From Microbacterium gubbeenense DSM 15944 (lineage in GTDB: Bacteria > Actinomycetota > Actinomycetes > Actinomycetales > Microbacteriaceae): a DNA stretch of 64,000 nt. The notes under the pieces are model-generated. The model searched no databases and had not been told where the DNA came from. It was given only the letters and a program-made list of their open reading frames with translations. Positions 52,861 to 62,099 of this stretch are shown in pieces (position 1 is the first letter of the stretch; each line of letters opens with the position of its first letter). Made by a program: the position numbers and the translations under genes. The stretch lies in assembly GCF_000422745.1 (NCBI RefSeq), contig NZ_AUGQ01000010.1:1-64000 (forward strand), given 5' to 3'.

Positions 52861-54990
52861 CTAGGCGCCCGTCAGCGCCAGCGCGTCCCCGTCTGCTGCC
52901 ACATTTACCCGCACGGTGTCGCCGTCGTGGATTCGGCCCGCGAGGATGCCGCGCGCCAGCAGGTCCTGGATCTGCTTCTGGATAAGGCGGCGCAGCGGGC
53001 GGGCGCCGAACGCCGGGTCGTAGCCGCGCTCGGCCAGCCAGGCGCGCGCGTCGGGCGTGACGGCGAGCGTGAGCCGCCGATCCGCGAGCCGGTTCTGCAG
53101 CTGGTCGACCTGCAGCTCGACGATCTGCGCCAGCTCGTCCTCGCCCAGGGCCTGGAACACCACGATGTCGTCGAGGCGGTTCACGAACTCGGGCTTGAAC
53201 GAGGCCTGCACGAGCTGCAGCACCTGGTCGCGCTTGACGTCGGGCGAGATCGTCGGGTCGATGAGGATCGGCGATCCGATGTTGCTCGTGAGCACCAGGA
53301 TCACGTTCTTGAAGTCGACCGTGCGGCCCTGGCCGTCGGTCAGCCGGCCGTCGTCCATGACCTGCAGCAGCACGTCGAACACCTCGGGGTGCGCCTTCTC
53401 GACCTCGTCGAGCAGCACGACCGAGTACGGACGGCGGCGCACGGCCTCGGTGAGCTGGCCGCCCTGGTCGTAGCCGACGTATCCGGGAGGGGCGCCGACG
53501 AGGCGCGATACCGAGTGCTTCTCGCCGTACTCGGACATGTCGATGCGGATCATCGCCTGCTCGTCGTCGAAGAGGAACTCGGCGAGCGCCTTCGCGAGCT
53601 CGGTCTTGCCGACGCCCGTCGGGCCGAGGAACAGGAAGGATCCGGTGGGCCGGTCGGGATCCGACAGCCCCGCCCGCGCACGGCGCACGGCGTCGGAGAC
53701 GGCCGAGACCGCCTCGCGCTGGCCGATGAGGCGGCGCCCGAGCTCCGTTTCGAGGTGCAGCAGCTTCTCGGACTCGCCCTGCAGCAGGCGCCCCACGGGG
53801 ATCCCGGTCCACGCCGCGATCACGGCGGCGATGTCTTCGTCGGTGACCTGGTCGCCGACCATGCGGTCGTCAGACTGCTCGGCCTTCTCCGCGTCGGCGA
53901 GCTCGCGCTCGAGGCCGGGGATCTCGCCGTAGAGCAGGCGCGATGCCTTCTCGAGGTTGCCCTCGCGCTGGGCGCGTTCGGCCTGGATCCGCGCACCGTC
54001 GAGCTTGTTCTTCAGGTCGCCGACGCGGTTCAGCGAGGCGCGCTCGGTCTCCCACCTCGCCTGCAGCTCATCGAGCTTCTCCTGCTGCTCGGCCATGGTC
54101 GCGCGGAGGGCCGCGAGGCGCTCCTTCGCCGCGGCGTCCTTCTCCTTCTTCAGCGCGAGCTCCTCGAGCTTCAACCGGTCGACGTGGCGGCGCAGCTCGT
54201 CGATCTCGAGCGGCGCCGAGTCGATCTCCATGCGCAGCCGGCTCGCGGCCTCGTCGATCAGGTCGATGGCCTTGTCCGGCAGCTGGCGGCTCGGGATGTA
54301 GCGGTGCGAGAGCGATGCGGCCGCGACCAGGGCGCTGTCCGAGATCGACACCTTGTGGTGCGCCTCGTAGCGCTGCTTGAGGCCGCGCAGAATCGCGATG
54401 GTGTCCTCGACCGTGGGCTCGCCCACGTACACCTGCTGGAAGCGGCGCTCGAGCGCGGCGTCCTTCTCGATGAACTCGCGGTACTCGTTGAGCGTGGTTG
54501 CGCCGATCATGCGCAGCTCGCCGCGCGCGAGCATGGGCTTGAGCATGTTCGCTGCCGCGACGGATCCCTCTCCTCCGCCCGCGCCCATCAGTACGTGCAG
54601 CTCGTCGATGAACGTGACGACCCGCCCCTCGGAGTCGTTGATCTCCTGCAGCACCTTCTTCAGGCGCTCCTCGAACTGGCCGCGGTACATCGCGCCCGCG
54701 ACGAGGGCGGAGATGTCGAGCGAGATGAGCTCCTTGCCCTTCAGCGACTCGGCGACGTCGCCCGCGACGATGCGCTGAGCGAGGCCCTCGACGACGGCCG
54801 TCTTGCCGACGCCGGGCTCGCCGATCAGCACGGGATTGTTCTTCGTGCGCCGGGTGAGCACCTGGCTCACACGGCGGATCTCGCTGTCGCGCCCGATCAC
54901 CGGATCGAGCTTGCCCGTGCGAGCGAGCTCGGTGAGGTTGATGCCGAACTGCTCGAGCGCGCTCTTCTGGTCGTCCTGATTCTCTGCCAC
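52861..54990 (-). CDS. clpB: ClpB-type AAA+ disaggregase lacking the N-terminal domain
   Basis: 709 aa, about 150 residues shorter than standard ClpB because it begins directly before AAA domain 1 ([25 protein letters not shown]). AAA1 Walker A GEPGVGKT at 57-64; coiled-coil middle domain about 240-360 (rich in Lys/Glu/Leu, [20 protein letters not shown]); AAA2 Walker A GPTGVGKT near 455 and sensor-2 FGARPLRR near the end. No IGF/L loop for ClpP was noticed, and the full middle domain fits a disaggregase working with DnaK. A perfect HAIR element lies 20 bp upstream, predicting HspR-controlled heat induction. Confidence 0.9.
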   Translation of the reverse strand: MAENQDDQKSALEQFGINLTELARTGKLDPVIGRDSEIRRVSQVLTRRTKNNPVLIGEPGVGKTAVVEGLAQRIVAGDVAESLKGKELISLDISALVAGAMYRGQFEERLKKVLQEINDSEGRVVTFIDELHVLMGAGGGEGSVAAANMLKPMLARGELRMIGATTLNEYREFIEKDAALERRFQQVYVGEPTVEDTIAILRGLKQRYEAHHKVSISDSALVAAASLSHRYIPSRQLPDKAIDLIDEAASRLRMEIDSAPLEIDELRRHVDRLKLEELALKKEKDAAAKERLAALRATMAEQQEKLDELQARWETERASLNRVGDLKNKLDGARIQAERAQREGNLEKASRLLYGEIPGLERELADAEKAEQSDDRMVGDQVTDEDIAAVIAAWTGIPVGRLLQGESEKLLHLETELGRRLIGQREAVSAVSDAVRRARAGLSDPDRPTGSFLFLGPTGVGKTELAKALAEFLFDDEQAMIRIDMSEYGEKHSVSRLVGAPPGYVGYDQGGQLTEAVRRRPYSVVLLDEVEKAHPEVFDVLLQVMDDGRLTDGQGRTVDFKNVILVLTSNIGSPILIDPTISPDVKRDQVLQLVQASFKPEFVNRLDDIVVFQALGEDELAQIVELQVDQLQNRLADRRLTLAVTPDARAWLAERGYDPAFGARPLRRLIQKQIQDLLARGILAGRIHDGDTVRVNVAADGDALALTGA

Positions 54991-55009
54991 ATCGTCCTCC
55001 CGGTTTTAA

Positions 55010-55030
55010 CTTGAGTTAGGTCGACTCAAG
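55010..55030. promoter_or_regulatory. HAIR element (HspR operator) upstream of clpB
   Basis: CTTGAGT (55010-55016), 7 bp, ACTCAAG (55024-55030): an exact match to the HspR-associated inverted repeat consensus CTTGAGT-N7-ACTCAAG. It lies 19 bp before the clpB start, where bound HspR would block transcription. The divergent FMN reductase starts 74 bp away and could also be affected. Confidence 0.92.
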
Positions 55031-55103
55031 TTTAACACCATCGGCGTGACCGCGTGTGTCGAGCTTCTTGCCCCGGCACGAACAGCGCCTGTTCAATGGA
55101 TCC

Positions 55104-55661
55104 ATGAGCACCATCGCCGTCGTCGTCGGAAACCCGCAGCCCGCCTCGCGCACCGCGCTCGTCGCGGGGGAGGTTGCATCCCAGCTCGCCGCCCGATCCG
55201 GGGCGACGGTGCTGCCGACGATCGACCTCGCGGGTTACGCGGAGCGCATCTTCGCCTACCCCGAGGCCGAGATCGACGAGCTGAACGCACAGGTCGCCGC
55301 CGCCGACGTCGTCGTGATCGCGAGCCCGACGTACAAGGCCGCGTATACGGGTCTGCTCAAGGCGTTCCTCGATCGATACGGCGCAGGCGGACTCTCGGCG
55401 GTGACGGCCGTGCCGATCCTCACCATCGGATCCCCCGCGCACACGCTCGCGGTCGACACCACGCTGCGGCCGCTGCTCGTCGAGCTCGGCGCGAGCGTGC
55501 CGACGCGTGCCATCGCCTTCCCCGCCGCCGAGACGGGCGACCGCGCCCGCATCATCGGCGAGTGGGTCGAGTCGGAGTATGCGCGGCTCGACGGCGTGCT
55601 CTCGCGCCGCCGCGCCCCTTACAGCGCCCCGGGAACCGCCTCGATCAGCTCGCGCGCGTAG
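55104..55661 (+). CDS. NADPH-dependent FMN reductase (SsuE/MsuE-like)
   Basis: 185 aa from ATG 55104 (MSTIAVVVGNPQPASRT). FMN-binding phosphate loop GNPQPASRTAL near 9-19 and the SsuE-type motif VIASPTYKAAYTGLLKAFLDR near 71-91, where Tyr lies in the pi-helix position. SsuE/MsuE enzymes supply reduced FMN to sulfonate monooxygenases; no monooxygenase is adjacent. Its last 43 bp overlap the 3' end of the convergent peptide ABC ATPase gene. Confidence 0.83.
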   Translation: MSTIAVVVGNPQPASRTALVAGEVASQLAARSGATVLPTIDLAGYAERIFAYPEAEIDELNAQVAAADVVVIASPTYKAAYTGLLKAFLDRYGAGGLSAVTAVPILTIGSPAHTLAVDTTLRPLLVELGASVPTRAIAFPAAETGDRARIIGEWVESEYARLDGVLSRRRAPYSAPGTASISSRA

Positions 55662-57229
55662 TCCGATTCGGGGAGCGTCAGCATGCGTTCGGCGGGGCCC
55701 TGCTCAACGACGCGGCCCTCCCGCATCACGACGACGTGGTCGGATATCTGGCGCACAACACCGAAGTCGTGCGTGATGAAGAGGTAGCCGAGACCGAGCG
55801 CGGCCTGCAGGTCGACGAGCACCTGCAGGATCTGCGTCTGCACCGACACGTCGAGTGCCGAGACGGGTTCGTCGAGCACGAGCAGCTCGGGCTGCAGGGC
55901 GAGAGCGCGAGCGATCGCGATGCGCTGGCGCTGTCCGCCCGACAGCTCGACCGGCAGGCGCTCGGCGACCGTAGACGGCAGCCGCACCGAGTCGAGCAGG
56001 TCTCGCACGCGACGGGAGCGTTCCGCACGCGAGCCGATCCGGAAGGCGCGCAGCGGCTCGGCGATGAGCGCCTCGACGCTCATGCGCGGATCGAGGCTGC
56101 CGAACGGGTTCTGGTAGACGACCTGCACCGAGCGCCGCCATTCGCGCAGGCCCGCGCCGCGCAGGTCCGTGATGTCCTGCCCGCGGAACAGCACGCGGCC
56201 GTCATCGGCCTGCGTGATGCGCGCGGCCATCCGCGCCGTCGTCGTCTTGCCGGATCCGGACTCGCCGACCAGCGCCACCGTGCGTCCTGCTGGTACGACG
56301 AAGGACACATCGTCGGCTGCGACGAAGGTGTCGTCTCCCTGCGCGAACGTCTTGCGCAGGCCTACGACCTCGAGCAGCGGGCGCTGCACGACCGGCTCCG
56401 ACGGTGAATCCCCTTCGAGCGTCGGCTCCAGGCGTCGGCTCGTGAGCCCCGGCGCGGCCGCGACGAGCTCGCGCGTGTAGTCGGTGCGCGGCGTGCCGAG
56501 CACGTCGTGCGTGGATCCCTGGTCGACCACGAGCCCCTGCTGCATGACGACGACGTGCTGGGCGCGATCCTTTGCGACTCCCAGGTCGTGCGTCACGAGC
56601 AGCACGGCCGTGCCGCGCGTCTCGGCGAGCTGCTCGATCTGGTCGAGCACGCGGCGCTGCACCGTGACGTCGAGCGCGCTCGTCGGCTCGTCGGCGATCA
56701 CGAGACGCGGATCGCAGCTCCACGCCATGCCGATCAGCACGCGCTGCTTCATGCCGCCCGACAGCTCGTGCGGATACTGCCCGGCGCGCACCTCGGGGTT
56801 CGGGATCCCGACGTCGCCGAGGATCTCCACCGTGCGCGTCGCCGCGTCCGCGCGCGACATCCCGGTGTGCAGGCGCAGCTGCTCGGCGATCTGCTCGCCG
56901 ATGCGCATGACGGGGTTCAGCGACGCGTTCGGATCCTGCGGCACGAACGCGATCTGACCGCCGCGGATCCGCCGCAGTGTGCGCTCGCGCACGCGCGCGA
57001 GGTCGAGGCCGTCGAATCGGATGGCACCGCCCGTGATCGCCCCGTTCTCGGGCAGCCGCCGCACGAGCGCCTGCGAGACGCTGCTCTTGCCCGAGCCCGA
57101 CTCCCCCACGAGCGCCACGATGCCGCCGCGCGGCACGCTGAGGTCGACGCCGCGCACGGCCTCGACCGTGCGCCGGACCGACGTGTAGGCGACCTGCAGG
57201 CCCTCGACAGAAAGGATGTCGTCGCTCAT
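55619..57229 (-). CDS. Dipeptide/oligopeptide ABC transporter, fused double ATPase
   Basis: 536 aa combining DppD- and DppF-like ATPases. N-half: GESGSGKSS near 42-50, signature LSGGMKQRV near 159, VIADEPTSALDVT near 180. C-half: GESGSGKTT near 318-326, LSGGQRQRIAIARAL near 430, LVLDEPVSALDVS near 453. Both halves are fully conserved, so both sites should hydrolyse ATP. ATG 57229 overlaps the upstream permease stop by 4 bp. Last gene of the operon; it converges on and overlaps the FMN reductase. No terminator is seen. Confidence 0.9.
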   Translation of the reverse strand: MSDDILSVEGLQVAYTSVRRTVEAVRGVDLSVPRGGIVALVGESGSGKSSVSQALVRRLPENGAITGGAIRFDGLDLARVRERTLRRIRGGQIAFVPQDPNASLNPVMRIGEQIAEQLRLHTGMSRADAATRTVEILGDVGIPNPEVRAGQYPHELSGGMKQRVLIGMAWSCDPRLVIADEPTSALDVTVQRRVLDQIEQLAETRGTAVLLVTHDLGVAKDRAQHVVVMQQGLVVDQGSTHDVLGTPRTDYTRELVAAAPGLTSRRLEPTLEGDSPSEPVVQRPLLEVVGLRKTFAQGDDTFVAADDVSFVVPAGRTVALVGESGSGKTTTARMAARITQADDGRVLFRGQDITDLRGAGLREWRRSVQVVYQNPFGSLDPRMSVEALIAEPLRAFRIGSRAERSRRVRDLLDSVRLPSTVAERLPVELSGGQRQRIAIARALALQPELLVLDEPVSALDVSVQTQILQVLVDLQAALGLGYLFITHDFGVVRQISDHVVVMREGRVVEQGPAERMLTLPESDYARELIEAVPGAL

Positions 57230-58038
57230 CGTTCCACTCCGATCACGCGCGCCAGTCGGGTCACGGCCAGCACGACGCAGACGATGACCGTGCCGGGCAG
57301 AACCGTGAGCCACCACGCGGTGGCGATATAGTCGCGACCGTCGCTGACGAGCGCACCCCACTCGGGCGACGGAGGCTGCACGCCGAACCCAAGGAAGCTG
57401 ATGGTCGAGACCGACAGGATGGCCGTGCCCAGCTCGAGCGCCGCCATCGCGAGCACCGGGCGCATGGCGTTCGGCAGGATGTGCCGGCCGAGCACCGTGA
57501 GCGGGCGCACGCCGAGCGTCGAGGCGGCCTCGACGTACTCCTCGCCGCGCACGCGCAGCACCTGGGCGCGCATGACGCGGGCGAAACTGCCGGCGGCGCC
57601 GAAACCGACGCCGAGCGCGATGCTCCACGGGCCGAACCCCAGGGTTGCCACGACGATGAGCGCGAGCAGGATGCCCGGCACGGCGATGAGCACGTCGACG
57701 AATCGCATGACGACGAAGTCGACCGCCCCGCCGATGCGGCCGCGCAGCGCGCCGCACACGAGCCCGATCGCGCCGCCGGCGATGCCGCCGACGAGCACGG
57801 CCGCCGTGGCCGCGGCGAGCGAGAGGAACGCTCCGTGCACGGTGCGCGTGTAGACATCGCGTCCGAGCGCATCCGTGCCGAACAGGTGCGCGAGGCTGGG
57901 AGCCTGAAGACGGTCGCCCGTGGCACCCGCGAGCGGATCCCCCGACGCGAGCAGGCCCGGCGCGAGCGCCATGACGGCCGCGATCAGGACGATCAGCAGC
58001 GATAGAAGCGTCGTCGGACGCAGCAATCGACGAATCAT
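57226..58038 (-). CDS. Dipeptide/oligopeptide ABC transporter permease (DppC-like)
   Basis: 270 aa with one N-terminal helix and five more in the BPD_transp_1 core. The DppC-type sequence HLFGTDALGRDVYTRTVHGA lies near residues 51-70, and the cytoplasmic coupling EAA-like loop EAASTLGVRPLTVLGRHILPN near 166-186. Its start and stop both overlap neighbours (4 bp each), indicating coupling with the DppB-like permease and the ATPase. Confidence 0.9.
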   Translation of the reverse strand: MIRRLLRPTTLLSLLIVLIAAVMALAPGLLASGDPLAGATGDRLQAPSLAHLFGTDALGRDVYTRTVHGAFLSLAAATAAVLVGGIAGGAIGLVCGALRGRIGGAVDFVVMRFVDVLIAVPGILLALIVVATLGFGPWSIALGVGFGAAGSFARVMRAQVLRVRGEEYVEAASTLGVRPLTVLGRHILPNAMRPVLAMAALELGTAILSVSTISFLGFGVQPPSPEWGALVSDGRDYIATAWWLTVLPGTVIVCVVLAVTRLARVIGVER

Positions 58039-59111
58039 CGCACGCCCCCCGATCCGTTCTGCGCGCTCGGCCCCGGACTGTCGAGACCAGGCGACGCGGC
58101 GGCCGCGGGCACGGCGGCCCCGGGCTTCGCCCTCTGACGGCGCAGGCGCGGATCGATGAAGGGGTAGGACACGTCGACGAGCAGAGCCGCGAGCGCGTAC
58201 ACGATCGCGACGACGATGATGACGCCCTGGATCACGTTGACGTCGCGGGCCTGCACGGCGGCCACGACGATCCGGCCGATGCCGTCGCGCGAGAACACCG
58301 TCTCGACCACGGCGGTTCCGCCGGCGAGGTAGCCGATGAGCAGGCCGATGCTCGTCACGGACGGCAGCATCGCGTTACGCAGGATGTGACGGCGGAAAAC
58401 CGCGAGGCGCGAGAGGCCCTTGACGTCGGCCGTGAACACGTACGGACTCTGCTCCGCCTCGCGGATCGCGGTGGAGAACACCTGGAAGAAGATCGCGCCG
58501 ACCGGGAAGGCGAGCGTGATCGCGGGCAGCACGACGCCGAGCGACGAGCGCGCCCCCGACGCCGGGAACCAGCCGAGCGTGAACGAGAACACGCTGATAA
58601 GGATGAGTCCCGTGACGAACGCCGGCACCGCGACGCCGAGCGGGGGCAGCTGCACGAGCAGGTCGCGCAGCCACTTCCACGGCGAGATGTAGGCGAGGAA
58701 CCCGATGATGAGCGACATCGCGATGCCGATCACGAGTGCGAGCCCGGCGATCGCGAGGGTGCCGGGAACGACGTCGGCGATCATCGACGTCACGTCCCGG
58801 CCGGTCGCGAGCGACGTGCCGAGATCGCCGGTGAGGAGGCCGCCGAGCTGCGAGAAGTACTGCGCGATGAGGCCGCCCGACAGGCCAGCCTCCTCGCGCA
58901 GCGCCGCAAGCTGCTCGGGATCCACCGTCGTGGCGTCGCCGGACTGCACGGCGAGCGCCGCGAGCACGGGATCCCCCGGCAGCACGCGGATGAGCAGGAA
59001 CGTCACCGTATAGGTCGCCCACACGACGAAGACGAACTGGACCAGCCGCGGCCAGACCATGCGCGCGATGCGGACGGGCGCGCGCCTCGGAGACGTTCCT
59101 GCCTGGGTCAT
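58035..59111 (-). CDS. Dipeptide/oligopeptide ABC transporter permease (DppB-like)
   Basis: 358 aa from ATG 59111, 1 bp after the binding-protein stop. N-terminal helix with RVLPGDPV (the DppB-type GDP motif) near residue 42, a large loop, then five helices; the coupling loop KGLSRLAVFRRHILRNAMLPS lies near 228-248. An unusual Ala/Pro-rich tail of about 35 residues (PGAAVPAAAASPGLDSPGPS) ends the protein and is not part of the family. The frame extension to 59192 is rejected as Arg/Ser-rich. Confidence 0.9.
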   Translation of the reverse strand: MTQAGTSPRRAPVRIARMVWPRLVQFVFVVWATYTVTFLLIRVLPGDPVLAALAVQSGDATTVDPEQLAALREEAGLSGGLIAQYFSQLGGLLTGDLGTSLATGRDVTSMIADVVPGTLAIAGLALVIGIAMSLIIGFLAYISPWKWLRDLLVQLPPLGVAVPAFVTGLILISVFSFTLGWFPASGARSSLGVVLPAITLAFPVGAIFFQVFSTAIREAEQSPYVFTADVKGLSRLAVFRRHILRNAMLPSVTSIGLLIGYLAGGTAVVETVFSRDGIGRIVVAAVQARDVNVIQGVIIVVAIVYALAALLVDVSYPFIDPRLRRQRAKPGAAVPAAAASPGLDSPGPSAQNGSGGVR

Positions 59112-59112
59112 A

Positions 59113-60708
59113 TCAGCCGAGCGCCACGTCGTAGAGGTGGAAGCGCGACGCCGAGTCGAACTCGAAGCCCGTGACCTCGGGCTGCGAGGCATGCAGCTGG
59201 TAGACCTCGAGGATCGGGAACAGGTACCCGTTGTCGATGATCGTGGCCTGCGCCTCGTCGATGAGCCCCTGGCGCGCGTCGGGGTCGCTCGTCGAGGCCT
59301 GCTCGGCGAGGATCGACTCGAGGTCGGGGTCGTCGAGAACGGCCCAGTGCGACGGCGCGGCCTGCTCGAACGCGACGCCGAGCGCGTCGGGACCGGTGCG
59401 GGTGAGGGCGGCGAACAGCATGTCGTAGCTGCGGTCGGCGATCGCGCCGAAGAACCCGCCGGCGTCGGTGAAGTTGATCTGCATATCGATGCCGAGGTCC
59501 TTCAGCTGCAGCTGGATGAGCTCGATCATGCTCTGCTCGTAGAAGCCCGTCGTCGTGAAGGTGAGGCGCTCGCCGTCCTTCTCGCGGATCCCGTCGTCGC
59601 CGAGCGCCCAGCCGCTGTCCTCGAGGGCGGCGATCGCGGCGTCGCGGTCGTAGGCCATGGATTCTGCCTGGCTCGTGTATCCGGTCGTGCCGCTCGACAG
59701 GGCGCTGGAGGGAGCGTCGCCGTCGGCGTAGCCGAGCGTCGCGTTGATGTCGTCGCGGTCGATCCCGATGCGCAGCGCCTCGCGCACGGCGTCGTCGGCG
59801 AGCACGGGGTTGTCGAGGTTCGGGATCAGGCTCGTCGGGATGCCCGGGTTCGCCTTCGCGTAGATCTCGTAGCCCTCGTCCGCGATGCGGGGCTGGTCTG
59901 CGTAGGGCAGCTCGCCGATCATGTCGAACTCGCCCGACTGCAGGCCGCCGACGCGCACGCTGTCCTCGGTCACGACCGCGAACTCGACGCGCGAGAGCGT
60001 GGCGTCGCCCTCGTGGCCCCGCAGCTCGGATCCCCACGCGTAGCCCTCGCGGCGATCCATCGAGATCTCGCTGTTGGGCGAGTAGGCGTCGTAGACGAAC
60101 GGACCGGTTCCGATCACGCCGTCCTGGCAGCGCGCGTCCGGAGCCTGCTCGGTCGTCTCAGCGGAGACGATTCCGAGACTCATGGTGCTCGCGCCCTGCA
60201 GGAAGGCCGCGTTCGGGGCGTCGAACGTGACCGTGAAGGTGTGCTCGTCGGTGACCTCGGTGCCCTCGTATCCCGCGAGGTACTGCGCCGCGAGGGTCGC
60301 CGTCGATCCATCGGCCGACATCTCGATGATCGAGTCGAGGTTCGCCTTCACGACCTCGCTCGTCAGCTCGCTGTCGTCGCTGAAGGTCACGCCGTCGCGC
60401 AGCGTGAACTCGAACGCCGTCATGTCGTCGTTCGAGGAGAAGTCCTCCGCGAGCCACGGCACGATCTCGCCGGTCTCGGGATCCTGATCCACGAGCGAGT
60501 CCACGACCTGGCGGCCGATGTACAGCGCCTGCGTCACCGTCGGCTGCTGCGGATCGATGCACGTCGGGTCGGTCTCGACGGCGAAGACGAGCGTGCCGTC
60601 AGCCGCGGCGTCGCCGCCACCGCCGCCCGTGCAGCCCGCCAGCAGCGCGGTCAGGGCGATGGCAGAGCCCGCGGCGAGCGCGACCCGCCTCTGGGGAGAT
60701 GTGTTCAC
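59113..60708 (-). CDS. Peptide/solute-binding lipoprotein (SBP family 5)
   Basis: 531 aa, start GTG 60708 with AGGA 5 nt upstream. Lipoprotein signal: MNTSPQRRVALAAG, hydrophobic stretch, lipobox LLAGC, then a Gly tract. SBP_bac_5 features follow (LAEDFSSNDDMTAFEFTLRDGVTFSDD, GTGPFVYDAYSPNSE, AVREALRIGIDRDDIN). It binds dipeptides, oligopeptides or nickel-like ligands outside the membrane for the DppBC pore. Preceded by the amidohydrolase gene (38 bp), which may act on the imported compound. Confidence 0.9.
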   Translation of the reverse strand: MNTSPQRRVALAAGSAIALTALLAGCTGGGGGDAAADGTLVFAVETDPTCIDPQQPTVTQALYIGRQVVDSLVDQDPETGEIVPWLAEDFSSNDDMTAFEFTLRDGVTFSDDSELTSEVVKANLDSIIEMSADGSTATLAAQYLAGYEGTEVTDEHTFTVTFDAPNAAFLQGASTMSLGIVSAETTEQAPDARCQDGVIGTGPFVYDAYSPNSEISMDRREGYAWGSELRGHEGDATLSRVEFAVVTEDSVRVGGLQSGEFDMIGELPYADQPRIADEGYEIYAKANPGIPTSLIPNLDNPVLADDAVREALRIGIDRDDINATLGYADGDAPSSALSSGTTGYTSQAESMAYDRDAAIAALEDSGWALGDDGIREKDGERLTFTTTGFYEQSMIELIQLQLKDLGIDMQINFTDAGGFFGAIADRSYDMLFAALTRTGPDALGVAFEQAAPSHWAVLDDPDLESILAEQASTSDPDARQGLIDEAQATIIDNGYLFPILEVYQLHASQPEVTGFEFDSASRFHLYDVALG

Positions 60709-60746
60709 GGTGATCCTCTCGGAACGGAGGTGGGGACGGAAGGGGT

Positions 60747-61949
60747 TCATCGGGGAAGCTCGCCTGATACGACGCGTCCGCGGGAGACGACGGCGACGAT
60801 GCGGTCGACATCGAGGTGAGAGATGTCCTCCCAGGGGCGGCCGTCGACGACGACGAAGTCGGCGCCCAGACCGGCGGCCAGGCGTCCGACGCGGTCACCC
60901 ATGCCGATGGCGTCGGCCGCATCGCTCGTGGCGGAGACGAGGGCGCGCTCCGCCGACCACCCGAACATGTCGGCCATCAGGCGCACCTCCTCGTGCTGAT
61001 CGCCGAACCGCACCATGACGCCGTTGGCGTCCGTGCCGAGCACGAAGCGGACGCCCGCCGCGGCGGCCCCGGCGAAGTTGGCGTCGCGCTCGGCGACGAC
61101 GGCCTGAGCCTTCTCACGCGCCTCCCCCGCCACGGGGATCGTGCCGTCGGCCAGGCGATCGTTGATCAGCAGGGTCGGCGCAACGGGGATCCCCCGCTGC
61201 GTGACGACGGGCCACAGGCTCGCGTCGACGCCGGATCCGTGCTCGATCGAATCGACGCCGGCCTCGAGCGCCCGGCGCGCGCTCTCGGTGTCGTGGCTGT
61301 GCGCCGCGACGAGCATGCCGAGGGCGTGCGCCTCGTCGACGGTCGTGCGGATCTCGTCCATCGTCTGGTTGCGCCATCCGACGCGATCGCCCATCGACAG
61401 CACGCCGCCTGACGCGTAGATCTTGATGCCGTGCGCGCCCTGACGCGCCCACTGCCGCACGAGCTTGCGGCACTCGTCCGGGCTGTCGGCGACGGGGTCG
61501 CGGTGCGGGTAGTGCGGCGGGATGAAGAGGTCGCCGTGACCGGCCGTCATGCCGACGGGGCCGTTCACGCGCACGCGCGGCCCGATCTGCACGCCGTCGT
61601 CGAAGACGCGGCTCACCGCGAGCTGCAGGGCATCGCCCGCGAGATCCCGGACGGTCGTGACGCCCGCACGCATCGCTCGCTGCGCTTGGGCGGCGATGTG
61701 GAAGACCTTCTCGGTGTCGGGCGTCACGAGATTCCATGGGGATCCCCACGGCTGCTCCCCCGGGCCGGCATAGCCCCCGAGGTGCACGTGCGTATCGATG
61801 AGTCCGGGAATCACGCCGTATCGGGGGTTCGCGCCGGAATCCTCAGCCTCAACGGCCGTGATGCTGTCGCCGTCCCATGTGATGCGGCCAGCACCGAGGG
61901 AGCACGTGCCGTCCCAGAGGGCGACGTCAGACAGGGCGGATTCGGGCAC
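60747..61949 (-). CDS. Metal-dependent amidohydrolase (imidazolonepropionase/prolidase-like)
   Basis: 400 aa from GTG 61949, which has CTGGAG 6 nt upstream; the open frame to 62021 is rejected. Amidohydrolase metal motifs: PGLIDTHVHLGG near 47-58, IKIYASGG with Lys near 180, AAHSHD near 219, HGSG near 238 and LGTDANG near 305. Relatives cleave Xaa-Pro or other N-acyl/dipeptide-like bonds. It lies in an operon with a dipeptide-type ABC importer, so it probably hydrolyses the imported solute in the cytoplasm (inference). A palindrome at 62041-62057 precedes the operon. Confidence 0.82.
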   Translation of the reverse strand: MPESALSDVALWDGTCSLGAGRITWDGDSITAVEAEDSGANPRYGVIPGLIDTHVHLGGYAGPGEQPWGSPWNLVTPDTEKVFHIAAQAQRAMRAGVTTVRDLAGDALQLAVSRVFDDGVQIGPRVRVNGPVGMTAGHGDLFIPPHYPHRDPVADSPDECRKLVRQWARQGAHGIKIYASGGVLSMGDRVGWRNQTMDEIRTTVDEAHALGMLVAAHSHDTESARRALEAGVDSIEHGSGVDASLWPVVTQRGIPVAPTLLINDRLADGTIPVAGEAREKAQAVVAERDANFAGAAAAGVRFVLGTDANGVMVRFGDQHEEVRLMADMFGWSAERALVSATSDAADAIGMGDRVGRLAAGLGADFVVVDGRPWEDISHLDVDRIVAVVSRGRVVSGELPR

Positions 61950-62040
61950 AGAGAACTCCAGACGACGATGCGGGCGTCGTCGGATCGGGATCGCCGTCCG
62001 ACGCAGAAGCGCGTGTGCCATGTTGCGGCCAACGCAACTA

Positions 62041-62057
62041 ATTTACCGACAGTAAAT
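62041..62057. promoter_or_regulatory. Inverted repeat upstream of the amidohydrolase-ABC operon
   Basis: ATTTAC (62041-62046) and GTAAAT (62052-62057) are perfectly inverted around 5 bp, in an A/T-rich gap between the XRE-cupin stop (62100) and the amidohydrolase start (61949). It is well placed as the operator of the XRE-cupin regulator. Confidence 0.55.
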
Positions 62058-62099
62058 CGTTCTGTGTGACAAACGCATTTCTGAGCGCCAGGAACGTCG

